The notes under the pieces were generated by a model. It was not told where the DNA came from and did no database searches. It worked only from the letters and a program-made list of their open reading frames with translations. Position numbers and translations under genes: made by a program. Shown piece by piece: positions 43,857-52,412 of a DNA stretch of 64,000 nt (within the stretch, counting starts at the first letter, position 1; each line of letters opens with the position of its first letter). The stretch comes from Paracoccaceae bacterium (lineage in GTDB: Bacteria; Pseudomonadota; Alphaproteobacteria; Rhodobacterales; Rhodobacteraceae). The stretch covers positions 35,321-99,320 of the forward strand of contig JAIXPH010000014.1 of the NCBI GenBank assembly GCA_027486345.1. Reading direction: 5' to 3'.

Positions 43857-44840
43857 TCAGAGCGAGATATCGCGTGCCACTTCAAAGGCGCGGTCGATCA
43901 TGCGCTGGGTGCCGATGGTGAACTCCAGCGGGCAAGGATAGGCGGCACCGCTGCGGATGCTGCGGCCGAAGTTTTCGACTTGCAGCTTGTAGTGGTTGGC
44001 ATCGGGCCAGCGTTCGCTGGTGATGGTCTGGCCGTGGTGCAACTCGATCCGCGCTTCGGCAAACAGATTGGCGTTGAACGGGCCATTGGCCACCTTGAGC
44101 AACCCCTTGTCGCCGTGGAAGGTCACCTCTTGCCGGTTTTGCAGCCGCATCGAGGTCATGGCGCTATAGGTGGCACGCCCAAGCGGGCCGGAGATGATGC
44201 CATCCAGTTGCGCCCAGACATCCACGCCGTTTTCGCGGATCATCCGGCAGGAGATATCCTCGCCCTCACCGCCCGAGACGAAACGCGCGGAACCATAGGT
44301 GTAAACGCCGATGTCGCGGATGCCACCACCGCCAGTTTCAGGGCGGTTGCGAATGTTTTGCAGGTCATCGGCGTTGTTGTAGCTGAAGGCGGCGTCGATG
44401 TGGCGCAATTGCCCGATGGCCCCGCCTTGCACCAGTTCGCGCGCCCGGATCCACTGCGGGTGGTGGACGATCATGTAAGCCTCGGCCACCAACAGCCCGG
44501 ATTTGTCCCGCGCGGCGATGAGTTGGTCGATTTCACCTGCCGTCATCGAGATCGGCTTTTCGGTCAACACATGCTTGCCCGCCGCGATGGCCTTGAGCGT
44601 CCATTCGACATGGATGTGGTTGGGCAGCGGGATATAGACCGCGTCGATGCTCGGATCGGCGAGCAGGTCGTCATAGCTGACCTGCTTGAGACCGGGATGG
44701 AAATCCCACCCCGTGGCCTGACCGGGGTTTGAGGTGGCCAGCGCCACCAATTCGGCGTTTTCGGCCATATGGATGGCAGGGGCCATGTGGTCACGGGCAA
44801 ACTTGGCGTTGCCCAGAACGCCCCAACGGACGGGTTTCAT
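43857..44840 (-). CDS. Gfo/Idh/MocA-family oxidoreductase
   Basis: This 327-aa NAD(P)-dependent oxidoreductase starts MKPVRWGVLGNAKFARDHMAP, a Rossmann start with GVLGNAK in place of the more usual GxGxxG, then the EKPISM motif with the catalytic Lys and the GGGGIRDIGVYTYGSAR segment of dimeric sugar dehydrogenases. The likely substrate is a sugar or cyclitol; relatives act on D-xylose or 1,5-anhydrofructose. The ATG at 44840 has GGAGGAAG. No sugar transporter is nearby to tell the substrate. Confidence 0.9.
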   Translation of the reverse strand: MKPVRWGVLGNAKFARDHMAPAIHMAENAELVALATSNPGQATGWDFHPGLKQVSYDDLLADPSIDAVYIPLPNHIHVEWTLKAIAAGKHVLTEKPISMTAGEIDQLIAARDKSGLLVAEAYMIVHHPQWIRARELVQGGAIGQLRHIDAAFSYNNADDLQNIRNRPETGGGGIRDIGVYTYGSARFVSGGEGEDISCRMIRENGVDVWAQLDGIISGPLGRATYSAMTSMRLQNRQEVTFHGDKGLLKVANGPFNANLFAEARIELHHGQTITSERWPDANHYKLQVENFGRSIRSGAAYPCPLEFTIGTQRMIDRAFEVARDISL

Positions 44841-45124
44841 CGCGCTTCCTCCCAGAATGATGTTGCCGCGCAGGGTATGGGCTGGCGGGGGCGGCTGCAA
44901 GCGCGGAGGTGGGGGGAGACTGTGACTGCGCGCCGTCAGCCAAAGGGGCGCGCGCGCACCGCGCGGTGGGTGCACATATATGTGCGCCCGCCCCGTGGGG
45001 GCGGTGCGGGCGCCCCCCGATGCTTTGGGCATCGGGGCACTCCTGACTGTTGCTTTTTCAGTTCAAAAAAATAGCGTTGCGGCTCTTTTGAGCAAGATCA
45101 CTACATCCCGCGCATCGCGCCCGA
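44841..45124. other. Intergenic region with several palindromes between oxidoreductase and pmtA
   Basis: This 284-bp gap lies upstream of the oxidoreductase and downstream of pmtA, both on the minus strand. It contains GCACATATATGTGC, a perfect 14-bp palindrome at 44972-44985 extended by GGG/CCC arms. It also has a 9-bp stem CCCCGATGC/GCATCGGGG at 45015-45037, and an AT-rich AAAAAAATAG tract at 45065. The second stem could terminate pmtA but has no T-run. No ORF is supported. Confidence 0.6.
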
Positions 45125-45748
45125 TCACTCCTTGCGCAACCGCAGCAGCGTGAAGATGCCCAAGGGCGGGAAGGTCGTCTCTTCGATCACACTCAACCCC
45201 GGTGTCCCCACGACGCGGGAGCGTTCGAAATCGCTGTGCCAGCCCAAAAGGTCGGCCATCGGGGCAAGGGTGCGCTCAAACCACGGCAGCCAGCCCTTTT
45301 GATCCGGATCGCGCGCGAAATGGCTGATGATCAGGATCGTTCCGCCGGGGCGCAGGACGCGGGCCATCTCGGCCATCACGCGTTCGGGTTCCGGCACGAC
45401 GGACATGATGTGCATCGCGGCGATATGGTCGAACGACCCATCCGGGAACTCAAGGCTCCGCGCATCCATGACGCAGAGATCCTTGACATGGGCCAAGCCC
45501 ATTTCGGCCACCTTGCCGCGTGCCTTGTCCAGCATCTGGGCAGAGGCGTCGATCCCCGTCACCTCGACGCCCGCACCGTAATGCGGCAGCGACAGGCCCG
45601 TGCCCACCCCCACCTCCAACACGCGACCGCCCAGCGCATTCAGCACCGACACCGCCCGCCGCCTTCCCCGCCCCGTGACCCAACCAAAGGTCTTGTCATA
45701 GATGGGTGCCCAGCGGGCGTAGGAGCGGCGGACGGCTTGGATATCCAT
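45125..45748 (-). CDS. pmtA: Phosphatidylethanolamine N-methyltransferase, Rhodobacter PmtA type
   Basis: This 207-aa SAM-dependent methyltransferase adds three methyl groups to phosphatidylethanolamine to form phosphatidylcholine at the membrane. The SAM loop is VLEVGVGTGLSLP (about 43-55), followed by TGIDASAQML, and SFDHIAAMHIMSVVPEPERV. Length and sequence fit the small Rhodobacter-type PmtA rather than the eukaryotic type. It follows pssA directly; psd-pssA-pmtA thus runs from phosphatidylserine synthesis to decarboxylation to methylation. Confidence 0.9.
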   Translation of the reverse strand: MDIQAVRRSYARWAPIYDKTFGWVTGRGRRRAVSVLNALGGRVLEVGVGTGLSLPHYGAGVEVTGIDASAQMLDKARGKVAEMGLAHVKDLCVMDARSLEFPDGSFDHIAAMHIMSVVPEPERVMAEMARVLRPGGTILIISHFARDPDQKGWLPWFERTLAPMADLLGWHSDFERSRVVGTPGLSVIEETTFPPLGIFTLLRLRKE

Positions 45749-46522
45749 TCAGGGGGTCTTCCTGTTTGTGACGGCGGCACGCCGCCAGATGAATCCGATC
45801 GCCACAAGATAGGCCAAGGCAAGCGACAGCAATGTGACCCAAGGGTAAGTCAACAAGGCCGCGATGATCGCCATCCCGCCGACAAGGATATACCGCGCGT
45901 AATCGGCATAGACCGTCACCCGCTTGAGCGAGGGCGTGCGGATGCGGCTGATCATCAGCACACCCATGCCCACCATCCACGCCTCGATCACCAGATCAGG
46001 GACGATCACCTGCCCCCCGGTGGCAAAGGAGAAATAGATCGGCACCAGCACCAGCATGGCGCCTGCGGGTGAGGGAACGCCGATGAAACTCGTCCGTTCC
46101 GGGGCATCGCCGGAGGGCGCGGTCTTGTTGCCGACGTTGAACCGCGCCAGCCGCAGGATGCAGCAGACGGCGTAGATCAGCACGGCGATCCAGCCAAGGC
46201 TGGCATCCCCTTTCAGCCCCCAGAAATACAGCACCAAGGCGGGTGTCACGCCGAAGTTTACGAAATCGGACAGGCTGTCCAATTCCGCCCCGATGGCGCT
46301 TTCGGATTTCAGCATCCGCGCCAAACGCCCGTCCAGCGCATCCAGTGCCGCCGCCAGACCGATCAGCGCCACCGCCGTGGCAAAGCGCCCATCCACCGCC
46401 ATGCGGATGGCGGTCAGACCACAGCAGAGCGCGAGGATCGACACGAGGTTCGGCAGAAGTTGCAGGATATGCATCTTGCGGCGGGGTCGGTTCTGGCCTT
46501 CGGGCAGGAGGGGGGCGTCCAT
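45749..46522 (-). CDS. pssA: CDP-diacylglycerol-serine O-phosphatidyltransferase
   Basis: This 257-aa inner-membrane enzyme makes phosphatidylserine from CDP-diacylglycerol and serine. The CDP-alcohol phosphatidyltransferase motif is DALDGRLARMLKSESAIGAE and then LDSLSD, with all four acidic residues in place. About seven membrane helices follow. The ATG at 46522 has GGAG eight bases upstream; a GTG at 46531 that overlaps the psd stop (GTGA) is an alternative and would add three residues. Its stop codon is directly followed by pmtA. Confidence 0.95.
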   Translation of the reverse strand: MDAPLLPEGQNRPRRKMHILQLLPNLVSILALCCGLTAIRMAVDGRFATAVALIGLAAALDALDGRLARMLKSESAIGAELDSLSDFVNFGVTPALVLYFWGLKGDASLGWIAVLIYAVCCILRLARFNVGNKTAPSGDAPERTSFIGVPSPAGAMLVLVPIYFSFATGGQVIVPDLVIEAWMVGMGVLMISRIRTPSLKRVTVYADYARYILVGGMAIIAALLTYPWVTLLSLALAYLVAIGFIWRRAAVTNRKTP

Positions 46523-46527
46523 CGCGC

Positions 46528-47220
46528 TCACTCCATCCGCGCCAGACGTTGCGGCATCTCTTGGCCCACCAGCGCGATGACCGTCTCACCGGCCACACAG
46601 GTCTGGCCCAGCGTCACCTGCGGCGTGATGCCGTCGGGCAGGTAGATATCCAGACGCGAGCCGAAACGGATCAGGCCGAAACGTTCCCCTGTCCGCACCT
46701 CTTGCCCCTTGACGGCAAAGCAGACGATCCGCCGTGCCACCAAACCCGCGATCTGCACCACGGCGATGGAGCGGCCATCGGCCATCTCGATCCGAAGGGA
46801 GTTGCGCTCATTGTCGGTGGATGCTTTGTCGAGCGAGGCGTTCAGGAACTTGCCCGGACGATAAGAAATCTCGGTGATTTTGCCCGCGATGGGGGCGCGG
46901 TTCACATGGCAGTTGAACACCGACATGAAGACCGACACGCGCATCAAGGGCTCCGCCCCCATGCCCAGCTCTTCCGGCGGGGCGACACGTTCGATCAGGG
47001 ACACCACGCCATCGGCGGGGCTGACCATCAGGCCCGCGTTCTGCGGCACGGCGCGCTTGGGGTCGCGGAAGAAATAATAGCACCAGACCGTCAGGCCGAC
47101 ACCGATCCAGCCCAAGGGTTCCCAGATCCAGAACAGGACCAGCGTCGCCACGGCAAAGGCCGCGACAAAGGGGATGCCTTCGCGGTGCATCGGCTTGATG
47201 AAGGTTTCCAGCATCGTCAT
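46528..47220 (-). CDS. psd: Phosphatidylserine decarboxylase
   Basis: This 230-aa proenzyme decarboxylates phosphatidylserine to phosphatidylethanolamine. It cleaves itself before a serine that becomes the pyruvoyl group; here the site is Gly187-Ser188 in [12 protein letters not shown]. Two N-terminal membrane helices (about 17-50) and [10 protein letters not shown] are present. It is the short archaeal/alphaproteobacterial class. It is the first gene of the psd-pssA-pmtA operon, with a predicted promoter at 47244-47272. Confidence 0.96.
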   Translation of the reverse strand: MTMLETFIKPMHREGIPFVAAFAVATLVLFWIWEPLGWIGVGLTVWCYYFFRDPKRAVPQNAGLMVSPADGVVSLIERVAPPEELGMGAEPLMRVSVFMSVFNCHVNRAPIAGKITEISYRPGKFLNASLDKASTDNERNSLRIEMADGRSIAVVQIAGLVARRIVCFAVKGQEVRTGERFGLIRFGSRLDIYLPDGITPQVTLGQTCVAGETVIALVGQEMPQRLARME

Positions 47221-47243
47221 TCAGGCAAACTCCGGGTTCGGGC

Positions 47244-47272
47244 GTCGTATCGGCTGCAACCCAAAGGAGCAA
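47244..47272 (-). promoter_or_regulatory. Predicted promoter of psd-pssA-pmtA
   Basis: On the minus strand TTGCTC (47272-47267), a 17-bp spacer and TACGAC (47249-47244) would start RNA about 17 nt before the psd ATG. The -10 lacks T at -7. Confidence 0.5.
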
Positions 47273-47365
47273 CCGAAAACGACGCTTCATCACGATAAAA
47301 CGTCAGATACGCCGTCGTTTTGGGCGCATCCGTCAAGGTCAGTCGGGGTGATAGCCCAAACAGAC

Positions 47366-47395
47366 AAAAGCGGCCATCCCTGCCGGGATGACCGC
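47366..47395 (-). terminator. Terminator of rpoH
   Basis: An 11-bp stem GCGGTCATCCC/GGGATGGCCGC (one T·G pair) with a GGCA loop is followed by TTTTGT on the minus strand, 35 bases after the rpoH stop. Confidence 0.88.
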
Positions 47396-47430
47396 CTCAC
47401 TCTGTTCCGGCCATCGAGGGGCGGGATCGG

Positions 47431-48327
47431 TCAGCCCGGCACCGCCATCCCCTTGCCGCGCGCCAGTTCGCGCATCTTTTCTTGCAGCTTCTCGAACGCC
47501 CGCACCTCAATCTGGCGGATGCGTTCGCGGCTGACACCATAGCTTTCGGACAACTCCTCCAGCGTCACCGGCGTTTCGGCCAGACGGCGCTGCATCAGGA
47601 TGTCCTTCTCGCGGTCGTTCAGCACCACCAAGGCCTGCGCCAGCAGGGCGCGGCGGGCGTCCAGCTCGTCGCGTTCGGCGTAAGCGTCGGCTTGGTCGCT
47701 GTCTTCATCCTCCAGCCAGTCCTGCCATTGCGTCGTACCTTCGCCATCCGACCCGACCGTCGCGTTCAACGAGGCATCCGACCCCGCCAGACGGCGGTTC
47801 ATGTCGATCACCTCTTCCTCGGTGACCGACAGGTCTTTGGCAATCTGGGCCACGTTTTCCGGGCGCAGGTCGCCCTCTTCCAGCGCGCCCAGTTTGGCCT
47901 TGGCCTTGCGCAGGTTGAAGAACAGCTTTTTCTGCGCCGAGGTCGTGCCCAGCTTCACCAAGGACCACGAGCGCAGGATGTATTCCTGAATGCTGGCCCG
48001 GATCCACCACATGGCATAGGTCGCAAGGCGGAACCCTTTTTCAGGGTCAAAGCGCTTGACCGCTTGCATCAGGCCCACATTCGCCTCAGAGATCACTTCG
48101 GCCTGCGGCAGACCGTAACCGCGGTAACCCATGGCGATCTTGGCGGCCAGTCGCAGATGCGATGTCACCATCTTGTGGGCCGAGGCCGCGTCCTGGTGAT
48201 CGACCCAGCGCTTGGCCAGCATGTATTCCTCTTCGGGTTCCAGCAGCGGGAATTTGCGGATTTCCTGAAGATAGCGGTTCAGCCCCTGTTCCGGGCTGGG
48301 TGCGGGAAGGTTCTGGTAGGTGCTCAT
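47431..48327 (-). CDS. rpoH: RNA polymerase sigma-32 (heat-shock) factor
   Basis: This 298-aa sigma factor directs transcription of chaperones and proteases after heat or oxidative stress. Region 2 is VTSHLRLAAKIAMGYRGYG and FDPEKGFRLATYAMWWIRASIQEYIL, including the -10-recognition helix. The RpoH box is AQKKLFFNLRKAKAK. Region 4 has the helix-turn-helix SESYGVSRERIRQIEVRAF. Rhodobacter species often carry two RpoH proteins; this sequence alone does not settle which one it is. It has its own promoter (48382-48410) and terminator. Confidence 0.96.
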   Translation of the reverse strand: MSTYQNLPAPSPEQGLNRYLQEIRKFPLLEPEEEYMLAKRWVDHQDAASAHKMVTSHLRLAAKIAMGYRGYGLPQAEVISEANVGLMQAVKRFDPEKGFRLATYAMWWIRASIQEYILRSWSLVKLGTTSAQKKLFFNLRKAKAKLGALEEGDLRPENVAQIAKDLSVTEEEVIDMNRRLAGSDASLNATVGSDGEGTTQWQDWLEDEDSDQADAYAERDELDARRALLAQALVVLNDREKDILMQRRLAETPVTLEELSESYGVSRERIRQIEVRAFEKLQEKMRELARGKGMAVPG

Positions 48328-48381
48328 GTCGTGCCCCCTGTTTGCGCGCCCGGTCTTCTTGGAAGCCCCGGGAAGCGGTGA

Positions 48382-48410
48382 AGTGTAGGAATCCCTGACG
48401 GCGCGTGCAA
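48382..48410 (-). promoter_or_regulatory. Predicted promoter of rpoH
   Basis: On the minus strand TTGCAC (48410-48405), a 17-bp spacer and TACACT (48387-48382) lie about 55 bp before the rpoH ATG. This one keeps T at -7. Confidence 0.6.
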
Positions 48411-48540
48411 GTTCGACGCCAGACTCCTTTCTAAAACGTTACATGGGCGTGCTTCCGTCGCCGCCCAAGGCGCGGTTCGGTGCGCTCACGCACATGTCAG
48501 CGTTTGTTTCAGAAGGGCCGCGCGATGCGGGCCCTCTCGC

Positions 48541-49590
48541 TCACCCGGCGCGGCGCAGCGCGGCCACCAAGGCCGCCATATCCGGTGGCAGGGGGGCGGC
48601 GAATTCCAGCGTCTCGCCTGTGCCGGGGTGCACAAAACCAAGGGTCGCGGCATGAAGCGCCTGACGCGGGAAACCGTTCCCCAACTCTGCCGCGGCCTCT
48701 CCCACCAGTTTGGGCGACAGGCGGCGCTTGCCGCCGTAGGTCTGATCGCCCAAAAGGCCATGCCCCGCATGGGACATATGCACCCGGATCTGATGGGTGC
48801 GCCCGGTTTCCAGCCAGCATTCGATCAGGCTGGCCGCGCCTTGGCCGTAGCTTTCCAGCACATGGGCGCGGGTGATGGCGTGCCGCCCCTGCCCGTCCCA
48901 GACCACCGCCTGCCGCTGGCGGTCGGTCTTGTGCCGCGCCAAGCCTGTCGCAATCCGCAGGATGCCGCCAGACTCGAAGGTCACACCCTTGGTGCCGCGC
49001 AGGCGCGGGTCGGCGGCATCGGGGGTGCCATGCACCAGCGCGATGTAATGGCGGTTGACCGTATGGGCCTCGAATTGCTTGGCCAGCCCATGGTGTGCGC
49101 GGTCGGTCTTGGCGACGACCAAGAGCCCCGTCGTGTCCTTGTCGATGCGATGCACGATGCCGGGGCGCTTTTCGCCGCCAATCCCTGACAGCGTATCGCC
49201 GCAATGATGCAAAAGCGCATTGACCAGAGTGCCCGACGGCGTGCCGGGGGCCGGATGCACCACCATGCCTGCGGGTTTGTTGATGACGATCAGATCGTGA
49301 TCTTCGAACAAGACCTCCAGCGGGATATCTTCAGGCTGGGCATCATACTCCTCGGCCGGGGGGAGGATCAGGGTGAACACCTCACCTTCCGCCACCTTGG
49401 TCTTGGGGTCGGTCACGGGCTGGCCGTCCTTCAGCACATCCCCCGCCGCAATCATCTTCATCAGACGCGAGCGGGACAGCGACGCTTCCTCTGGCACCTC
49501 ACGCGTCAAGGCTTTATCCAGACGGTCGGGCGGGTTCTCCCCGATGGTTACGGAAAGAAAGCCTTCGTCCGTGTCGAAAGGGTCTGCCAT
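48541..49590 (-). CDS. rluD: RluA/RluD-family 23S rRNA pseudouridine synthase
   Basis: This 349-aa enzyme converts uridine to pseudouridine in 23S rRNA helix 69. An N-terminal S4 domain (PDRLDKALTREV and SLSRSRLMKMIAAGDV) precedes the catalytic domain. The catalytic Asp150 is in HRIDKDTTGLLVVAK, and GRTHQIRVHMSHAGHGLLGD is the late family motif. The ATG at 49590 lies in CCATGG, which also contains the start of the divergent gene at 49589. Upstream open frame is antisense to that gene and is rejected. Confidence 0.93.
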   Translation of the reverse strand: MADPFDTDEGFLSVTIGENPPDRLDKALTREVPEEASLSRSRLMKMIAAGDVLKDGQPVTDPKTKVAEGEVFTLILPPAEEYDAQPEDIPLEVLFEDHDLIVINKPAGMVVHPAPGTPSGTLVNALLHHCGDTLSGIGGEKRPGIVHRIDKDTTGLLVVAKTDRAHHGLAKQFEAHTVNRHYIALVHGTPDAADPRLRGTKGVTFESGGILRIATGLARHKTDRQRQAVVWDGQGRHAITRAHVLESYGQGAASLIECWLETGRTHQIRVHMSHAGHGLLGDQTYGGKRRLSPKLVGEAAAELGNGFPRQALHAATLGFVHPGTGETLEFAAPLPPDMAALVAALRRAG

Positions 49591-49888
49591 GGACGATGCC
49601 TCTGATCGGCTGGAGCTTCCGCCCAGTCTGCGTTTCTTGAAAGGGTTGGTCATCACCTTGATGCTGGTGATGATCGGCGGTGTCATAGCCATCGTTGCGC
49701 TGCTTGTCACGCGCCTGCCTGCGGTTCAATCCGCCCCCGCCCTGCCCGCCGCGATTTCCTTGCCTGCCGGAGAGGTGGCGGATGCCGTCACCGTCGCCAA
49801 AGGCATGGTGATCGTGGTGACCGAGGCAGGCCGCGTGCTGGTCTTTGCGCCGGATGGGACGCTGCGGCAAGAGATCGCCCTCGACTAA
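49589..49888 (+). CDS. Small single-helix membrane protein (DUF6476-like)
   Basis: This 99-aa protein starts MDDASDRLELPPSLRFLKGLVITLMLVMIGGVIAIVALLV. A short acidic cytoplasmic part is followed by one membrane helix at about 17-40 and a periplasmic beta-rich domain (AISLPAGEVADAVTVAKGMVIVVTEAGRVLVFAPDG). The pattern fits DUF6476, a Rhodobacterales family of unknown function next to rluD. Its ATG shares the CCATGG hexamer with the rluD start, so the two genes are exactly back-to-back. Confidence 0.8.
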   Translation: MDDASDRLELPPSLRFLKGLVITLMLVMIGGVIAIVALLVTRLPAVQSAPALPAAISLPAGEVADAVTVAKGMVIVVTEAGRVLVFAPDGTLRQEIALD

Positions 49889-49951
49889 GGGTCGGGGCTT
49901 GACCCCGGCGGCGGGGCGGGAAACCTTGCGGCAAAGCCAAGAGGTGATCCG

Positions 49952-51190
49952 ATGACCGACTATCCGCTGACCGATGCCGAACTGGACCGCATGGCCGAGG
50001 TTGCCGTGCGTGTGGGCCTGAACCTGCAACCCGGCCAAGACCTGATCCTGACCGCAGCGGTTGAGGCCCTGCCCTTGGTCCGCCGCGTGGTCGCCGCCGC
50101 CTATCGCGCAGGCGCAGGTCTGGTGACGCCGCTGTTGTCGGATGAGGGCGTGACACTCGCCCGCTATGACAATGCAGGCGACGACAGCTTTGATCGCGCC
50201 CCCGGCTGGCTTTATGGCGGCATGGCGCAGGCGTTCAGCGCCAATACCGCCCGCATGGCGATTGTGGGCGATGATCCGATGCTGCTGGCCCATGCCGATC
50301 CGGCAAAAGTGGCCCGCGCGGCGAAGGCCAATGCGATGGCCTATAAACCGGCCTTGGAGAAAATCTCAAACTTCGACGTCAACTGGACCATCATCGCCCA
50401 TCCAGGGCGCGGTTGGGCGCGGCAGGTGTTTCCCGATCTGACCCCGGATCAGGCGCAAGCCCGGCTGGCGCGGGCGATCTTTTCGGCCTCGCGTCTGGAA
50501 GGCGATGATCCCGTAGCGAATTGGGCCGCGCATAATGCCGCGTTAAAAACCCGGACCAAATGGCTGAACGGTCAGCGCTTTTCGGCGCTGCACTTTGCCG
50601 GACCGGGGACCGACCTGACCGTGGGTCTGGCCGATGGCCACGAATGGCACGGCGGGGCATCGACCGCGAAGAACGGCATCACCTGCAACCCCAACCTGCC
50701 GACCGAGGAATGCTTCACCACCCCCCACGCCACCCGCGTCGAAGGCTATGTCCGCGCCACCAAACCCTTGGCGCATCAGGGATCGGTGATCGAAGGCATC
50801 GAAGTCCGCTTCTCTGAGGGCCGCATCGTGGAAGCCCGCGCGCAAAAGGGCGAAGCCGCCTTCCTGAAACTGATCGACAGCGACGAAGGCGCGCGGCGCT
50901 TGGGCGAAGTGGCCTTGGTCCCCCATGCCTCACCCATCTCGGACTCGGGGCTTTTGTTCTACAACACACTTTTCGATGAAAATGCCGCCTGCCACATCGC
51001 GCTTGGCCAGTGCTATTCCAAATGCTTCCTTGATGGCGCGACACTGACCAAGGATCAGATCGCCGCACAGGGTGGGAATTCCTCCATCATCCACGTCGAT
51101 TGGATGATCGGATCAGGAGAGGTGGACATCGACGGCATCGCCGCGGATGGGTCCAAAATCCCCGTGTTCCGCAAAGGCGGCTGGTGCTGA
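49952..51190 (+). CDS. M29-family aminopeptidase (AmpS/PepS-like)
   Basis: This 412-aa metallo-aminopeptidase starts MTDYPLTDAELDRMAEVAVRVGLNLQPGQDL. The M29 metal ligands appear in the C-terminal part: TEECFTTPHATRVEG, the Glu of VIEGIEVRF, LGEVALVPHASPISDSG, and the end NSSIIHVDWMIGSGEVDIDG. It removes N-terminal residues from peptides in the cytoplasm with two metal ions. GAGGTGATCCG precedes the ATG. It stands alone between the DUF6476-like gene and a convergent hairpin. Confidence 0.94.
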   Translation: MTDYPLTDAELDRMAEVAVRVGLNLQPGQDLILTAAVEALPLVRRVVAAAYRAGAGLVTPLLSDEGVTLARYDNAGDDSFDRAPGWLYGGMAQAFSANTARMAIVGDDPMLLAHADPAKVARAAKANAMAYKPALEKISNFDVNWTIIAHPGRGWARQVFPDLTPDQAQARLARAIFSASRLEGDDPVANWAAHNAALKTRTKWLNGQRFSALHFAGPGTDLTVGLADGHEWHGGASTAKNGITCNPNLPTEECFTTPHATRVEGYVRATKPLAHQGSVIEGIEVRFSEGRIVEARAQKGEAAFLKLIDSDEGARRLGEVALVPHASPISDSGLLFYNTLFDENAACHIALGQCYSKCFLDGATLTKDQIAAQGGNSSIIHVDWMIGSGEVDIDGIAADGSKIPVFRKGGWC

Positions 51191-51196
51191 CCAGAA

Positions 51197-51228
51197 TGAA
51201 AAATGCCGCGCAATCCCTTGCGCGGCAT
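51197..51228. terminator. Terminator between convergent M29 peptidase and inositol dehydrogenase genes
   Basis: A perfect 11-bp stem ATGCCGCGCAA/TTGCGCGGCAT with a TCCC loop. On the minus strand it is followed by TTTTTCATTC, making a good terminator for the dehydrogenase gene. On the plus strand it lacks a T-run and may only protect the peptidase mRNA. Confidence 0.8.
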
Positions 51229-51248
51229 CATAATTCCTGACGGAGCCG

Positions 51249-52250
<1,002 letters not shown>

Positions 52251-52412
52251 ATCCATCTCTCCACTCTGCCCCCCGGCCCGGAGGGATATTCCATGGCGCG
52301 GAACCCGCCTATCGGCTGGAATTAATATTCCATTTCGCGGCACGGGCAATGGTGAAATTCCACCACCCGTGCCGATCTGGCGACGAAAACCCGCCCCTCT
52401 GACGGGACGGCG

